Program-made: the position numbers and the translations under genes
In this document: in pieces, positions 6,539 to 12,612 of the stretch
How the letters are laid out: every line of letters starts with the position of its first letter
Numbering within the stretch: position 1 is the stretch's first letter
Assembly: GCA_035707105.1 (NCBI GenBank)
Contig: DASSUI010000022.1
Span: 1 to 15,341 of the forward strand
Direction: 5' to 3'
DNA: 15,341 bases
From: JACDAN01 sp035707105
GTDB taxonomy: Bacteria; Actinomycetota; Thermoleophilia; Gaiellales; Gaiellaceae
Notes under the pieces: model-generated
The model's input: only the letters and a program-made list of their open reading frames with translations
The model's database searches: none
What the model was told of the DNA's origin: nothing

Positions 6539-6664
6539 CCGCTCCCGACCGTCGAGCGGTCGGGCGACAACCTCCTGCTGGTCGAGGAGATCCTGGGCCG
6601 GACCGCGGGAGAGGCGAGCCCGCTCGAGGCAGGCGCACCGCCTGCCGCCGGCGGCGCCCTCTAG
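6539..6664 (+). pseudogene. Orphan C-terminal fragment of a second ferritin
   Basis: Starting about 20 bases after the cytochrome stop, the frame ending at TAG 6662-6664 reads L-P-T-V-E-R-S-G-D-N-L-L-L-V-E-E-I-L-G-R and ends EAGAPPAAGGAL. This aligns with the last 40 or so residues of the intact ferritin at 3724-4257 (VERAAETNLLLAEEFLAR ... EAGAPPAAGGAL). There is no start codon or ferritin core upstream; that place is taken by the cytochrome gene. In the shared 12-residue tail all amino acids agree while 10 of 12 codons differ, so this is an old paralogue or homologue, not a recent copy. It is probably the remnant of a ferritin gene cut off by insertion or deletion. Its stop shares a CTAG with the convergent hydrolase stop. 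Confidence 0.75.
6544..6564. terminator. 8-bp hairpin after the cytochrome gene
   Basis: CCCGACCG (6544-6551), loop TCGAG, CGGTCGGG (6557-6564), a perfect stem 24 bases after the cytochrome stop. No T-tract follows. It lies at the beginning of the ferritin fragment, so it may be a terminator or a chance product of the join. Confidence 0.5.
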
Positions 6665-7518
6665 ACGCGGACAGCAACGCGCGAGAGGAACTCGCGCACC
6701 GCCTCGATCAGCGGCGCCACGTCAGCCGTGAACGGCGTGTGGTCGCCGCCAGGGAGCTCGACGAACTCCGCGCCCGGGATCCGTTCCGCGAGGAAGCGGC
6801 CAGCGCCGATGTCGACAACCTTGTCGCCGGTCCGGTGGAGGACGAGCGTCGGCACCTGGATGTCGTCCAGCAGCTCGCAGACGTCGATCTCCATGTTGAT
6901 CCGCTGGAAGTCGGCGAACGTCTCGGGGCTCGCGCTCTCGCGGAAGTAGGAGGCCCAGTCGCGAGCCACGTCGTCGCCGGCCGCCGCGAGGCTCGGCGCG
7001 TAGAGGCTCATGACGTCTACGCCGTGCTCCAGGCTGCCCCAGCGGCGCATGTCCCGTTCGATGGCGGCGCAGTACTGCTCCTCGGTGGGGCCGAACGGGT
7101 GGTCGTCGGAGCGCAGGAACCGCGCCGAGGTGCCGAAGAGGATCAGCGCGAGGGTCCGGTCGGGATGCCGATTCGCGAAGAGGATGTTCGCCGGGCCCCC
7201 GGCGTCGACGCCGAAAAGCGCCGCCCGCTCGGACCCGGCCGCGTCCATCACGGCGCAGACGTCGGCGATCCGCGTCTCGAGGGTCGGCAGATCTCGGACC
7301 CGGTCGGACATGCCGGTGCCCCGCTTGTCGAGCTGGATGACGCGGGCGAAGGAGGCGAGGGCCTCGAGGAACTTCCGCCGCCCGGGCAGCCCCCAGCTCA
7401 GCTCGACGTGGGAGATGAAGCCGGGCATGTAGACGAGGTCGACGGGCCCCTCGCCGAACACCTGGTAGGCGATGTTGACCTCGCCGCTCCGTGCGAACCG
7501 GGTCTCCGGCATGTGCAT
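6661..7518 (-). CDS. Alpha/beta hydrolase with Asp at the nucleophile elbow
   Basis: A 285-residue alpha/beta-hydrolase of the group often fused to adenylate/guanylate cyclase domains in actinobacteria (opening ETRFARSGEVNIAYQVFGEGPVDLVYMPG). Here it stands alone. The oxyanion-side motif DKRGTGMSD is at 64-72. The elbow, normally G-x-S-x-G, reads G-V-D-A-G at 103-107 (codon GAC), so Asp105 replaces Ser. Asp232 (TGDKVV) and His260 (GGDHTPF) would complete a triad. Asp nucleophiles occur in haloalkane dehalogenases and epoxide hydrolases, but this fold subgroup normally has Ser, so it may have changed chemistry or be inactive. The ATG directly follows the peptidase stop with no gap and no ribosome site, so translation should be coupled. 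ATG 7512 (Met3) is an alternative start. Confidence 0.88.
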   Translation of the reverse strand: MHMPETRFARSGEVNIAYQVFGEGPVDLVYMPGFISHVELSWGLPGRRKFLEALASFARVIQLDKRGTGMSDRVRDLPTLETRIADVCAVMDAAGSERAALFGVDAGGPANILFANRHPDRTLALILFGTSARFLRSDDHPFGPTEEQYCAAIERDMRRWGSLEHGVDVMSLYAPSLAAAGDDVARDWASYFRESASPETFADFQRINMEIDVCELLDDIQVPTLVLHRTGDKVVDIGAGRFLAERIPGAEFVELPGGDHTPFTADVAPLIEAVREFLSRVAVRV

Positions 7519-9015
7519 CTAGCGCAGCTGTTCGCGCAGCGACTGCGCGAAGGCTTCCATCTCGAGCTCCTCGCCGGTGACGTCGGCGAGCAGGTCGTCT
7601 GCGTTCAGGCGATGGCCCTCGCCCCAGAGCTCGCGGAGCATGCTGCCGGCCTCGCGGCTCGCGAACCAGTCCGAGCCGAAGCGGTCGCGGAAGTGGTTCC
7701 GCAGCTGAGCCTGGAGCGCCCACGAGCGCAGGTAGCCGGTGACGTAGAAGCTCGGGTCGATGTCGCCCAGGTAGTCGGTGGGGCTCGGCTCGATCTTGAG
7801 CGCGTCGCCGAGGATCTCGACGTACCGAGCGGACATCGCCTTCTCGTCCAGCTCGCTCGCGGCGTGGAACTCGAGCTCGTACAGGAGCTTCCCGCAGTAG
7901 CGGCGGAGGAGGTAGAGCGAGCCGGTGGCGGCCTCGGCTGCGAACTCGTCCGGCCGGGGGAAGTCGAGCCGCCGGGCGAGCCAGCCGGGCTCGAGCAGGA
8001 AGTGCTCCATCAGCGTCGCCCAGGCCTCCGTGACCGAGACGTCGCCGAGGCGGCGCGCCTCGACCGGAAGGTCTGGGTTCACGTGCGCGTAGTGCTCGGT
8101 GTGGCCGGCCTCGTGGAAGAGCGCGCGCCAGTCGTCCGCGCCGCCCATCGGCTGGATGACGAGCACGACGCGGCCCGGAACCTCGATCGGCGCGCAGAAC
8201 GCGCGCGGGCTCTTCTTCGGGCGCTGCTCGACGTCGAGCTCGACGTTCTGTTGTGACCGGAGGTCGATCCCGAGGTCGGCCAGGCTCACCTCGAGCGCCG
8301 GGATCATCTTCTCGGCGGGGAACGCCTCGTCCCAGCCGGGAGCGCGGAAGACGCGTGCGACGTCCCAGCGCTGCGCCTCGCCGAGACCGACGCCGGCGCG
8401 CGTGCGGAACAGCTTGTCCGCCTCCGTCTCGTAGAGCGACTCCGTCGACCCGAGCACGGCGCGGCACTGGTCGGCGAGCTCGTCGAGCCGAAATCCGAAC
8501 CGGCGGTAGAGGTCGGCGTAGGTCGAGGCGCCCAGCCGCGGAACGGCCTCGTTGAGGATCGCGATCCCGTCGACGTGGATCGGGTTGATGTGTTCCTCGG
8601 TGAGGCGGTTGCGCGCGTCCTCCAGGCGCTGCCGGCGGGCCCGGTCGTCCTCGTTCGCGATCGTCGGCCGGATCATCCGGTAGCCGATCGTCTCGCCGTC
8701 GACGGTCGTCTCGAGCTGCGCCTCCAGGGTCGCGCTCTTCTCGGCGTGCTCGCGCGTCAGCTCCGCGAGGTAGTTCTCGGACGCGAAGCGCCAGAGCTCC
8801 GAGACGCCGGAATCGGTCTCCGCGGCCTGCCCGAGCGCCTGCGCCTGCTCCAGCTCGGAGAGGTCGGGGTACGCGTCGTAGAGCGGCTTCAGGTCGAGCG
8901 TGTCCTTGTGGCCGGCGTAGTGGAGGTAGTACTCCTGGTCGAGCTCGGCGACGAACCGGTCGATGCGCTCGCGGTACGTGTCCAGCTCACGGCTGGTCGG
9001 AGGAGCGCTGGCCAC
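7519..9015 (-). CDS. Zinc metallopeptidase, M3-like gluzincin
   Basis: A 498-residue cytoplasmic protein with no signal peptide. The zinc site HEAGH is at 301-305 (L-F-H-E-A-G-H-T-E-H-Y-A-H), and Glu330 in VTEAWATLMEH is placed about 25 residues on, as expected for the third ligand of a gluzincin. The largely helical N-terminal 290 residues and C-terminal lobe fit the M3/oligopeptidase F type of closed clam peptidases, though it is shorter than PepF (about 600), and the helical architecture also resembles M2/M32. It probably trims small peptides. GTG 9015 is chosen because it is preceded by a leaderless-type -10 and opens the divergent gap from YjbQ. It is first in an operon with the alpha/beta hydrolase. 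Confidence 0.85.
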   Translation of the reverse strand: MASAPPTSRELDTYRERIDRFVAELDQEYYLHYAGHKDTLDLKPLYDAYPDLSELEQAQALGQAAETDSGVSELWRFASENYLAELTREHAEKSATLEAQLETTVDGETIGYRMIRPTIANEDDRARRQRLEDARNRLTEEHINPIHVDGIAILNEAVPRLGASTYADLYRRFGFRLDELADQCRAVLGSTESLYETEADKLFRTRAGVGLGEAQRWDVARVFRAPGWDEAFPAEKMIPALEVSLADLGIDLRSQQNVELDVEQRPKKSPRAFCAPIEVPGRVVLVIQPMGGADDWRALFHEAGHTEHYAHVNPDLPVEARRLGDVSVTEAWATLMEHFLLEPGWLARRLDFPRPDEFAAEAATGSLYLLRRYCGKLLYELEFHAASELDEKAMSARYVEILGDALKIEPSPTDYLGDIDPSFYVTGYLRSWALQAQLRNHFRDRFGSDWFASREAGSMLRELWGEGHRLNADDLLADVTGEELEMEAFAQSLREQLR

Positions 9016-9020
9016 CGCCG

Positions 9021-9027
9021 TAGGATA
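9021..9027. promoter_or_regulatory. Shared bidirectional -10, TAGGATA, for two leaderless divergent genes
   Basis: Within the 17-base gap between divergent GTG starts, TAGGAT (9021-9026, plus) is followed by six bases and the GTG at 9033; on the minus strand TATCCT (9027-9022) is followed by six bases and the GTG at 9015. The two -10 elements overlap in five bases, so only one polymerase could occupy the site at a time. There is no room for untranslated leaders. Confidence 0.7.
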
Positions 9028-9032
9028 GTCGC

Positions 9033-9428
9033 GTGCGCCAGATCTCCGTCCGGACCGAGCGGCGCACGCAGCTGCTCGAGATCACGCGGGACGTCCAGGC
9101 CGCGCTCGAGGGGGTCGACGCCCCAGCGGCGCTCGTCTTCGTGCCGCACACCACCGCCGGCGTGACGATCAACGAGCACGCCGACCCCGCGGTCGCGCGC
9201 GACTTCGAGCGGGCGCTGGAGCGCATGGTCGGCGACGAGTGGGGGTGGGAGCACGTCGAGGCCGGCGAGGAGAACGCGCCGTCGCACATCCGCGCCGCCC
9301 TGATGAGCCCGCAGGTCGTCGTTCCCGTCGAGGACGGCCGCCTCGCGCTGGGCACCTGGCAGGGCATCTTCTTCTGCGAGTTCGACGGGCCGCGGGACCG
9401 CAAGGTCCTGGTGACTCCGCTCTCGTGA
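9033..9428 (+). CDS. YjbQ/UPF0047 family protein
   Basis: A compact 131-residue protein of the YjbQ family. Conserved motifs are HTTAGVTINE (39-48), NAPSHIRAALM (81-91) and LGTWQGIFFCEFDGPR (106-121), giving the His cluster and acidic residues of the family active site. Members show weak thiamine-phosphate synthase activity in E. coli, but the true physiological reaction is unsettled. The start is a GTG six bases after TAGGAT, so the message is probably leaderless. Its stop overlaps the GTG of the ABC ATPase gene (GTGA), and the three genes up to 11034 form one operon; no functional link between YjbQ and the transporter is evident. Confidence 0.92.
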   Translation: MRQISVRTERRTQLLEITRDVQAALEGVDAPAALVFVPHTTAGVTINEHADPAVARDFERALERMVGDEWGWEHVEAGEENAPSHIRAALMSPQVVVPVEDGRLALGTWQGIFFCEFDGPRDRKVLVTPLS

Positions 9429-10315
9429 TCGAGGTCGACCGTCTCACGAAACGGTTCGGAAAGACGGTCGCCGTCGACGACCTCAGCTTCCGCGTCGCGC
9501 CGGCGCGGGTCACCGGCTTCCTCGGGCCGAACGGCGCCGGCAAGACGACGACGCTGAAGGTGATCCTGGGCCTCGCGCGGCCGACGGTCGGAGGCGCGAT
9601 GATCGAGGGCAAGCCGTACCGCGAGCTCGCCGATCCGCTTCGGCGCGTCGGCGCCGTGCTCGAAACGTCGAACTACCACCCCGGTCGCTCGGGTCGGAAC
9701 CACCTTCGCGTCCTCGCGGCGGCGGCCGGCATACCGCACTCGCGGGTCGAGGAGGTCCTCGAGCTCGTGGCGATGAAGGGCTCGGCGAAACGGCGCGTGA
9801 AGGGCTACTCGCTCGGGATGCGGCAGCGGCTGGGACTCGCCGCTGCGCTGCTCGGCGATCCGGAGGTGCTCGTCCTCGACGAGCCGGCGAACGGGCTCGA
9901 TCCGGCCGGGATCCGCTGGTTGCGCGACCTGCTCCGCTCGCTGGCGTCCGGGGGCCGCACCGTATTCGTGTCGAGCCACTTGCTCGCGGAGGTGGAGCAG
10001 ATCGCGGACGACGTCATCGTCATCCACCGCGGCAAGTTCGTCGCGCAGGCGTCGACCGCCGAGCTCGCCGCCCGGGCGGCCGCCCGGGTTCGCGTCCGGA
10101 GCCCGCAGGCGGAGCGGCTGCGTGAGCTGCTCGTGGCCCAGGGCGCCGCGGTGGAGCCGCTCGACGATGGCGGCCTCGCCGTCGGGGACACCACCGCCGA
10201 GCAGGTCGGAGAGCTCGCCGCGGCGAACGGCATCGTCCTCCACGAGCTCTCGCCGGAGACGGCGACCCTCGAAGAGGCGTTCATGGAGCTCACGGGCGGT
10301 GAGACGGTCGCATGA
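9425..10315 (+). CDS. ABC transporter ATP-binding protein
   Basis: A 296-residue nucleotide-binding subunit of an ABC-2 type exporter. Walker A GPNGAGKT is at 34-41, the signature YSLGMRQR at 128-135, Walker B VLVLDEP at 147-153 with NGLDP following, and the H-loop His at 185. The segment after the P-loop (GAVLETSNYHPGRSG) resembles the BcrA/drug-resistance subgroup, where E replaces the Q-loop Gln. A C-terminal extension of about 85 residues is usual in that group. The start is GTG 9425 because that begins IEVDRLTKRFG and overlaps the YjbQ stop by four bases; an in-frame extension upstream lies inside YjbQ and reads as Arg-rich nonsense. It pairs with the permease, which overlaps by ATGA. 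The substrate is unknown. Confidence 0.93.
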   Translation: MIEVDRLTKRFGKTVAVDDLSFRVAPARVTGFLGPNGAGKTTTLKVILGLARPTVGGAMIEGKPYRELADPLRRVGAVLETSNYHPGRSGRNHLRVLAAAAGIPHSRVEEVLELVAMKGSAKRRVKGYSLGMRQRLGLAAALLGDPEVLVLDEPANGLDPAGIRWLRDLLRSLASGGRTVFVSSHLLAEVEQIADDVIVIHRGKFVAQASTAELAARAAARVRVRSPQAERLRELLVAQGAAVEPLDDGGLAVGDTTAEQVGELAAANGIVLHELSPETATLEEAFMELTGGETVA

Positions 10316-11034
10316 GGCTCCTTCACGCCGAGCTCACGAAGATCCGGACCGCGCCGTGGACGACGGTGACGCTCGTGTTGGCGCTCCTCGCGATCATGGC
10401 CCTCGCCGCCGCCGGGATCTCGAACGACGCGGAGAACGGGATCACGGCCGATCCGGAGTCCGACATCATCGACGCGGCCGGGATCTCGACCATCTTCACG
10501 CTGATCTTCGGGATCTTGATCGTCACGTGGGACTACCGCCACGGGACGATCACGCAGACGTTCCTCGCGGCACCCCGCCGTGAGCGGGTCATGGCGGCGA
10601 AGCTCGTCACGGCGATCGTCCTCAGCCTCGTGCTCGCGGTTCTCGCGCTGACCCTCGCGATCGTGATCGCGAACGTGTGGCTCGGCGACGTGTTCCACTT
10701 CACCGACGAGGAGTGGACCCAGGCGAGCAGGATCGTCGCCGGGGCGGGCCTCTGGGCCGTTCTGGGCCTGGGACTCGGTGCGACGCTGCAGACGCAGGTC
10801 GGGGCGCTGATCTCGGCGCTCATCTGGTTCCTGGTCGTCGAACAGATCCTCGTCGGCCTCGGGTCGAGGATCTGGGACATCGGTTACTACCTCCCGGGAC
10901 AGGCGCTCACGCAGTTCGCGAGCGTCGGTGCGCCCGAGCATCTGAGCAGGGCGACCGCCCTGGCGCTGGCAGCGGCCTACGCACTCGGGCTCGCGGCCCT
11001 CGGCACGGTCATGGTGCTCCGCCGCGACGTCTAG
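10312..11034 (+). CDS. ABC-2 type transporter permease
   Basis: A 240-residue integral membrane protein with about six membrane helices (near 17-35, 57-73, 97-121, 140-158, 163-182 and 213-235). The cytoplasmic segment WDYRHGTITQTFLAAPRR at 73-90 is the conserved coupling stretch between helices 2 and 3 of the ABC-2 family. It would form the membrane half of the exporter with the ATPase encoded just before it, with which it shares an ATGA overlap. Small two-gene systems of this kind commonly export lipids or antibiotics; the cargo here cannot be read from sequence. Confidence 0.9.
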   Translation: MRLLHAELTKIRTAPWTTVTLVLALLAIMALAAAGISNDAENGITADPESDIIDAAGISTIFTLIFGILIVTWDYRHGTITQTFLAAPRRERVMAAKLVTAIVLSLVLAVLALTLAIVIANVWLGDVFHFTDEEWTQASRIVAGAGLWAVLGLGLGATLQTQVGALISALIWFLVVEQILVGLGSRIWDIGYYLPGQALTQFASVGAPEHLSRATALALAAAYALGLAALGTVMVLRRDV

Positions 11035-11050
11035 CGCCGAGGGCAGGCGC

Positions 11051-11056
11051 TAGCCT
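11051..11056 (+). promoter_or_regulatory. -10 element TAGCCT for a leaderless transcript of the RNA methyltransferase gene
   Basis: TAGCCT, six bases, then GTG at 11063, in the 28-base gap after the permease stop. No Shine-Dalgarno sequence with usable spacing is present. This suggests that the methyltransferase has its own promoter rather than depending on the upstream operon. Confidence 0.55.
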
Positions 11057-11062
11057 GGGCAG

Positions 11063-12424
11063 GTGGCTGCCCCGGTCGCCAGGGACGACGAGCTCGAGCT
11101 CGAGATCGAGTCGCTCGCCTACGGCGGGAACGGCGTCGCGCGCCTGAACGGGTTCGTCGTCTTCGTCCGCCGGGGACTGCCGGGCGACCGCGTTCGCGCG
11201 CGGGTGACGAAGGTGCAGCGTCGGCATGCCGAGGCGCTGGCCGTGGAGGTGCTCGAGCCGAGCGCGAATCGCGTCGAGGCGCCGTGCGATCACTACCCGG
11301 CCTGCGGCGGCTGCCGCTTCCAGGACCTCGACTACGGCGCGCAGGTGGAGGCGAAGCAGGAGCAGGTCCGCGACGCGCTCACCCGGATCGGCGGCCTCGC
11401 CGAGCCGGCGCTCGAGCCGATCCTTCCGGCGCAGTCCGTCTTTCGCTACCGCAACAAGCTGGAGTACTCGTTTGCACCCGGCCCGTCCGGGCCGGTGCTG
11501 GGGTTCCACAAGGCCGGCCGCTGGGACGAGGTGATCGACGTCGCCGAGTGCTGGCTGACGACGGACCTCGGCAACCGCGTTCGCGAGGCCGTGCGTTCGT
11601 GGGCGCGCGAGAGCGGGCTGCCGGCCTACGACCAGGCCGAAGGAACCGGGTTCCTCCGCCACCTCGTCGTCCGCGAGGGACGGAACAGCGGGCAGATGCT
11701 CGTCCAACTCGTCACCGCGCCGGGACAGTGGGACCGGGACGGCTTCGTCTCCTCACTTCGCCGGTTCCCGGATGTGCGCTCGATCCACCACTCGGTCAAC
11801 GACCGGCCGGCCGAGGTGACGAACCTGCCGACCGCGCTCCTGTGGGGGGAGGACGCGATCGAGGAGGATCTGCTCGGCCTGCGCTTCCGCGTCCGGCCGA
11901 ACGCGTTCCTCCAGACGAACACGGAGATGGCGGAGCGGCTCTACGACCTCGCGATCGAGGCGGCCGGGCTGACGGGCGAGCAGACCGTCTGGGACCTCTA
12001 CTGCGGGATCGGGACGATCGGCTTGTCGATGGCCTCGCGCGCGCTGACCGTCTGGGGCGTCGACGTCTCGGAGGAGTCGATCGCGTGCGCGCTCGAGAAC
12101 GCCGATCTGAACGGGCTCGCGAACGCCGCGTTCTTCGCGGGCGACGTGGGGCAGGCGATCGAGGAGCTCCGCGACCGGTCGGGCGACCCCGACGTCGTCG
12201 TCGTCGACCCGCCACGGGCCGGCCTGTCGAGCAAGGCCGTGCGTCGGCTGGGCCGGATCGGCGCGCCGCGGATCGTCTACGTCTCCTGCAACCCCACCAC
12301 GCTCGCGGGGAACGTCAAGCAGTTGCGCGACGACTGGGGCTACCAGCTGAAGCGAGCCCGGCCGGTGGACATGTTCCCGCACACGCCGCACGTCGAATGC
12401 GTCGCCCTCCTCGAGCGGAGCTGA
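11063..12424 (+). CDS. rlmD: 23S rRNA (uracil-C5)-methyltransferase, RlmD/RumA type
   Basis: A 453-residue SAM-dependent enzyme forming 5-methyluridine in RNA, by family most likely U1939 of 23S rRNA. An N-terminal TRAM domain (about 9-65) binds RNA. Cys75, Cys81, Cys84 (C-x5-C-x2-C) and Cys163 are placed as the 4Fe-4S ligands of RumA. The SAM-binding motif DLYCGIGTIG is at 311-320 and DPPRAG at 382-387. The catalytic nucleophile is Cys409 in SCNPTT, and Glu445 in HVECV the general base. All key residues are intact. A specificity other than U1939, such as U747 or tRNA U54, cannot be excluded. The start is GTG with a leaderless-type -10; it converges with the presenilin-like gene. Confidence 0.9.
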   Translation: MAAPVARDDELELEIESLAYGGNGVARLNGFVVFVRRGLPGDRVRARVTKVQRRHAEALAVEVLEPSANRVEAPCDHYPACGGCRFQDLDYGAQVEAKQEQVRDALTRIGGLAEPALEPILPAQSVFRYRNKLEYSFAPGPSGPVLGFHKAGRWDEVIDVAECWLTTDLGNRVREAVRSWARESGLPAYDQAEGTGFLRHLVVREGRNSGQMLVQLVTAPGQWDRDGFVSSLRRFPDVRSIHHSVNDRPAEVTNLPTALLWGEDAIEEDLLGLRFRVRPNAFLQTNTEMAERLYDLAIEAAGLTGEQTVWDLYCGIGTIGLSMASRALTVWGVDVSEESIACALENADLNGLANAAFFAGDVGQAIEELRDRSGDPDVVVVDPPRAGLSSKAVRRLGRIGAPRIVYVSCNPTTLAGNVKQLRDDWGYQLKRARPVDMFPHTPHVECVALLERS

Positions 12425-12464
12425 GCCGAGGAGGCGCCGCCGCGCAGGTCTCCTTTGGGCCCGT

Positions 12465-12483
12465 CCTGGGGTCTGACCCCAGG
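12465..12483. repeat. Perfect 19-bp palindrome CCTGGGGTC-T-GACCCCAGG
   Basis: Nine-base arms around a single T, 41 bases after the methyltransferase stop, directly joined to a second palindrome GGCCATGGCC at 12482-12491. It belongs to the first of two repeat units in this gap and could also fold as a terminator. Confidence 0.8.
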
Positions 12484-12501
12484 CCATGGCCCGGCTGGCG
12501 A
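12469..12501. repeat. First copy of an intergenic palindromic repeat unit
   Basis: A 33-base unit matching 12572-12604 at 27 of 33 positions, 103 bases apart, same orientation. Each unit holds a GGGTC-T-GACCC palindrome followed by a second imperfect palindrome around CATG. The space between also contains ATGGC-TTT-GCCAT (12528-12540). Nothing protein-coding is supported in 12425-12612. Confidence 0.75.
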
Positions 12502-12571
12502 ACACGGCCGGCGGCCGAGTACGGGCGATGGCTTTGCCATGCGGAGCTCCGGCCGAACCGGACGTGGCCGC

Positions 12572-12604
12572 GGGTCTGACCCCGAGACATGCCTCGGCGG
12601 GCGA
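12572..12604. repeat. Second copy of the intergenic palindromic repeat unit
   Basis: GGGTCTGACCC at 12572-12582 and GAGACATGCCTC at 12584-12595, in direct orientation with the first copy. The CATG-centred arms differ from the first copy, yet a stem is largely kept, including one G:C to A:T exchange that preserves pairing. It ends nine bases before the stop of the presenilin-like gene. Confidence 0.75.
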
Positions 12605-12612
12605 GACCGGGA

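Noticed and set aside
6722..8467. A 581-codon minus-strand frame spanning the hydrolase and peptidase genes
   Set aside because: It is an Arg/Pro/Ala-rich out-of-frame reading across two genes that have clear motifs in another frame.
9239..9424. An upstream extension of the ABC ATPase frame
   Set aside because: It is an out-of-frame reading of the YjbQ gene; the ATPase fold begins at IEVDRLTKRFG right after the GTG at 9425.
11284..12579. A 431-codon plus-strand frame inside the RNA methyltransferase, reaching into the repeat gap
   Set aside because: Low-complexity Arg/Gly/Pro composition; the true frame has all catalytic residues of RlmD.
12425..12612. A possible small RNA or tRNA in the convergent gap
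   Set aside because: The hairpins are short palindromes in a repeated unit; no cloverleaf, promoter or T-tract supports an RNA gene.
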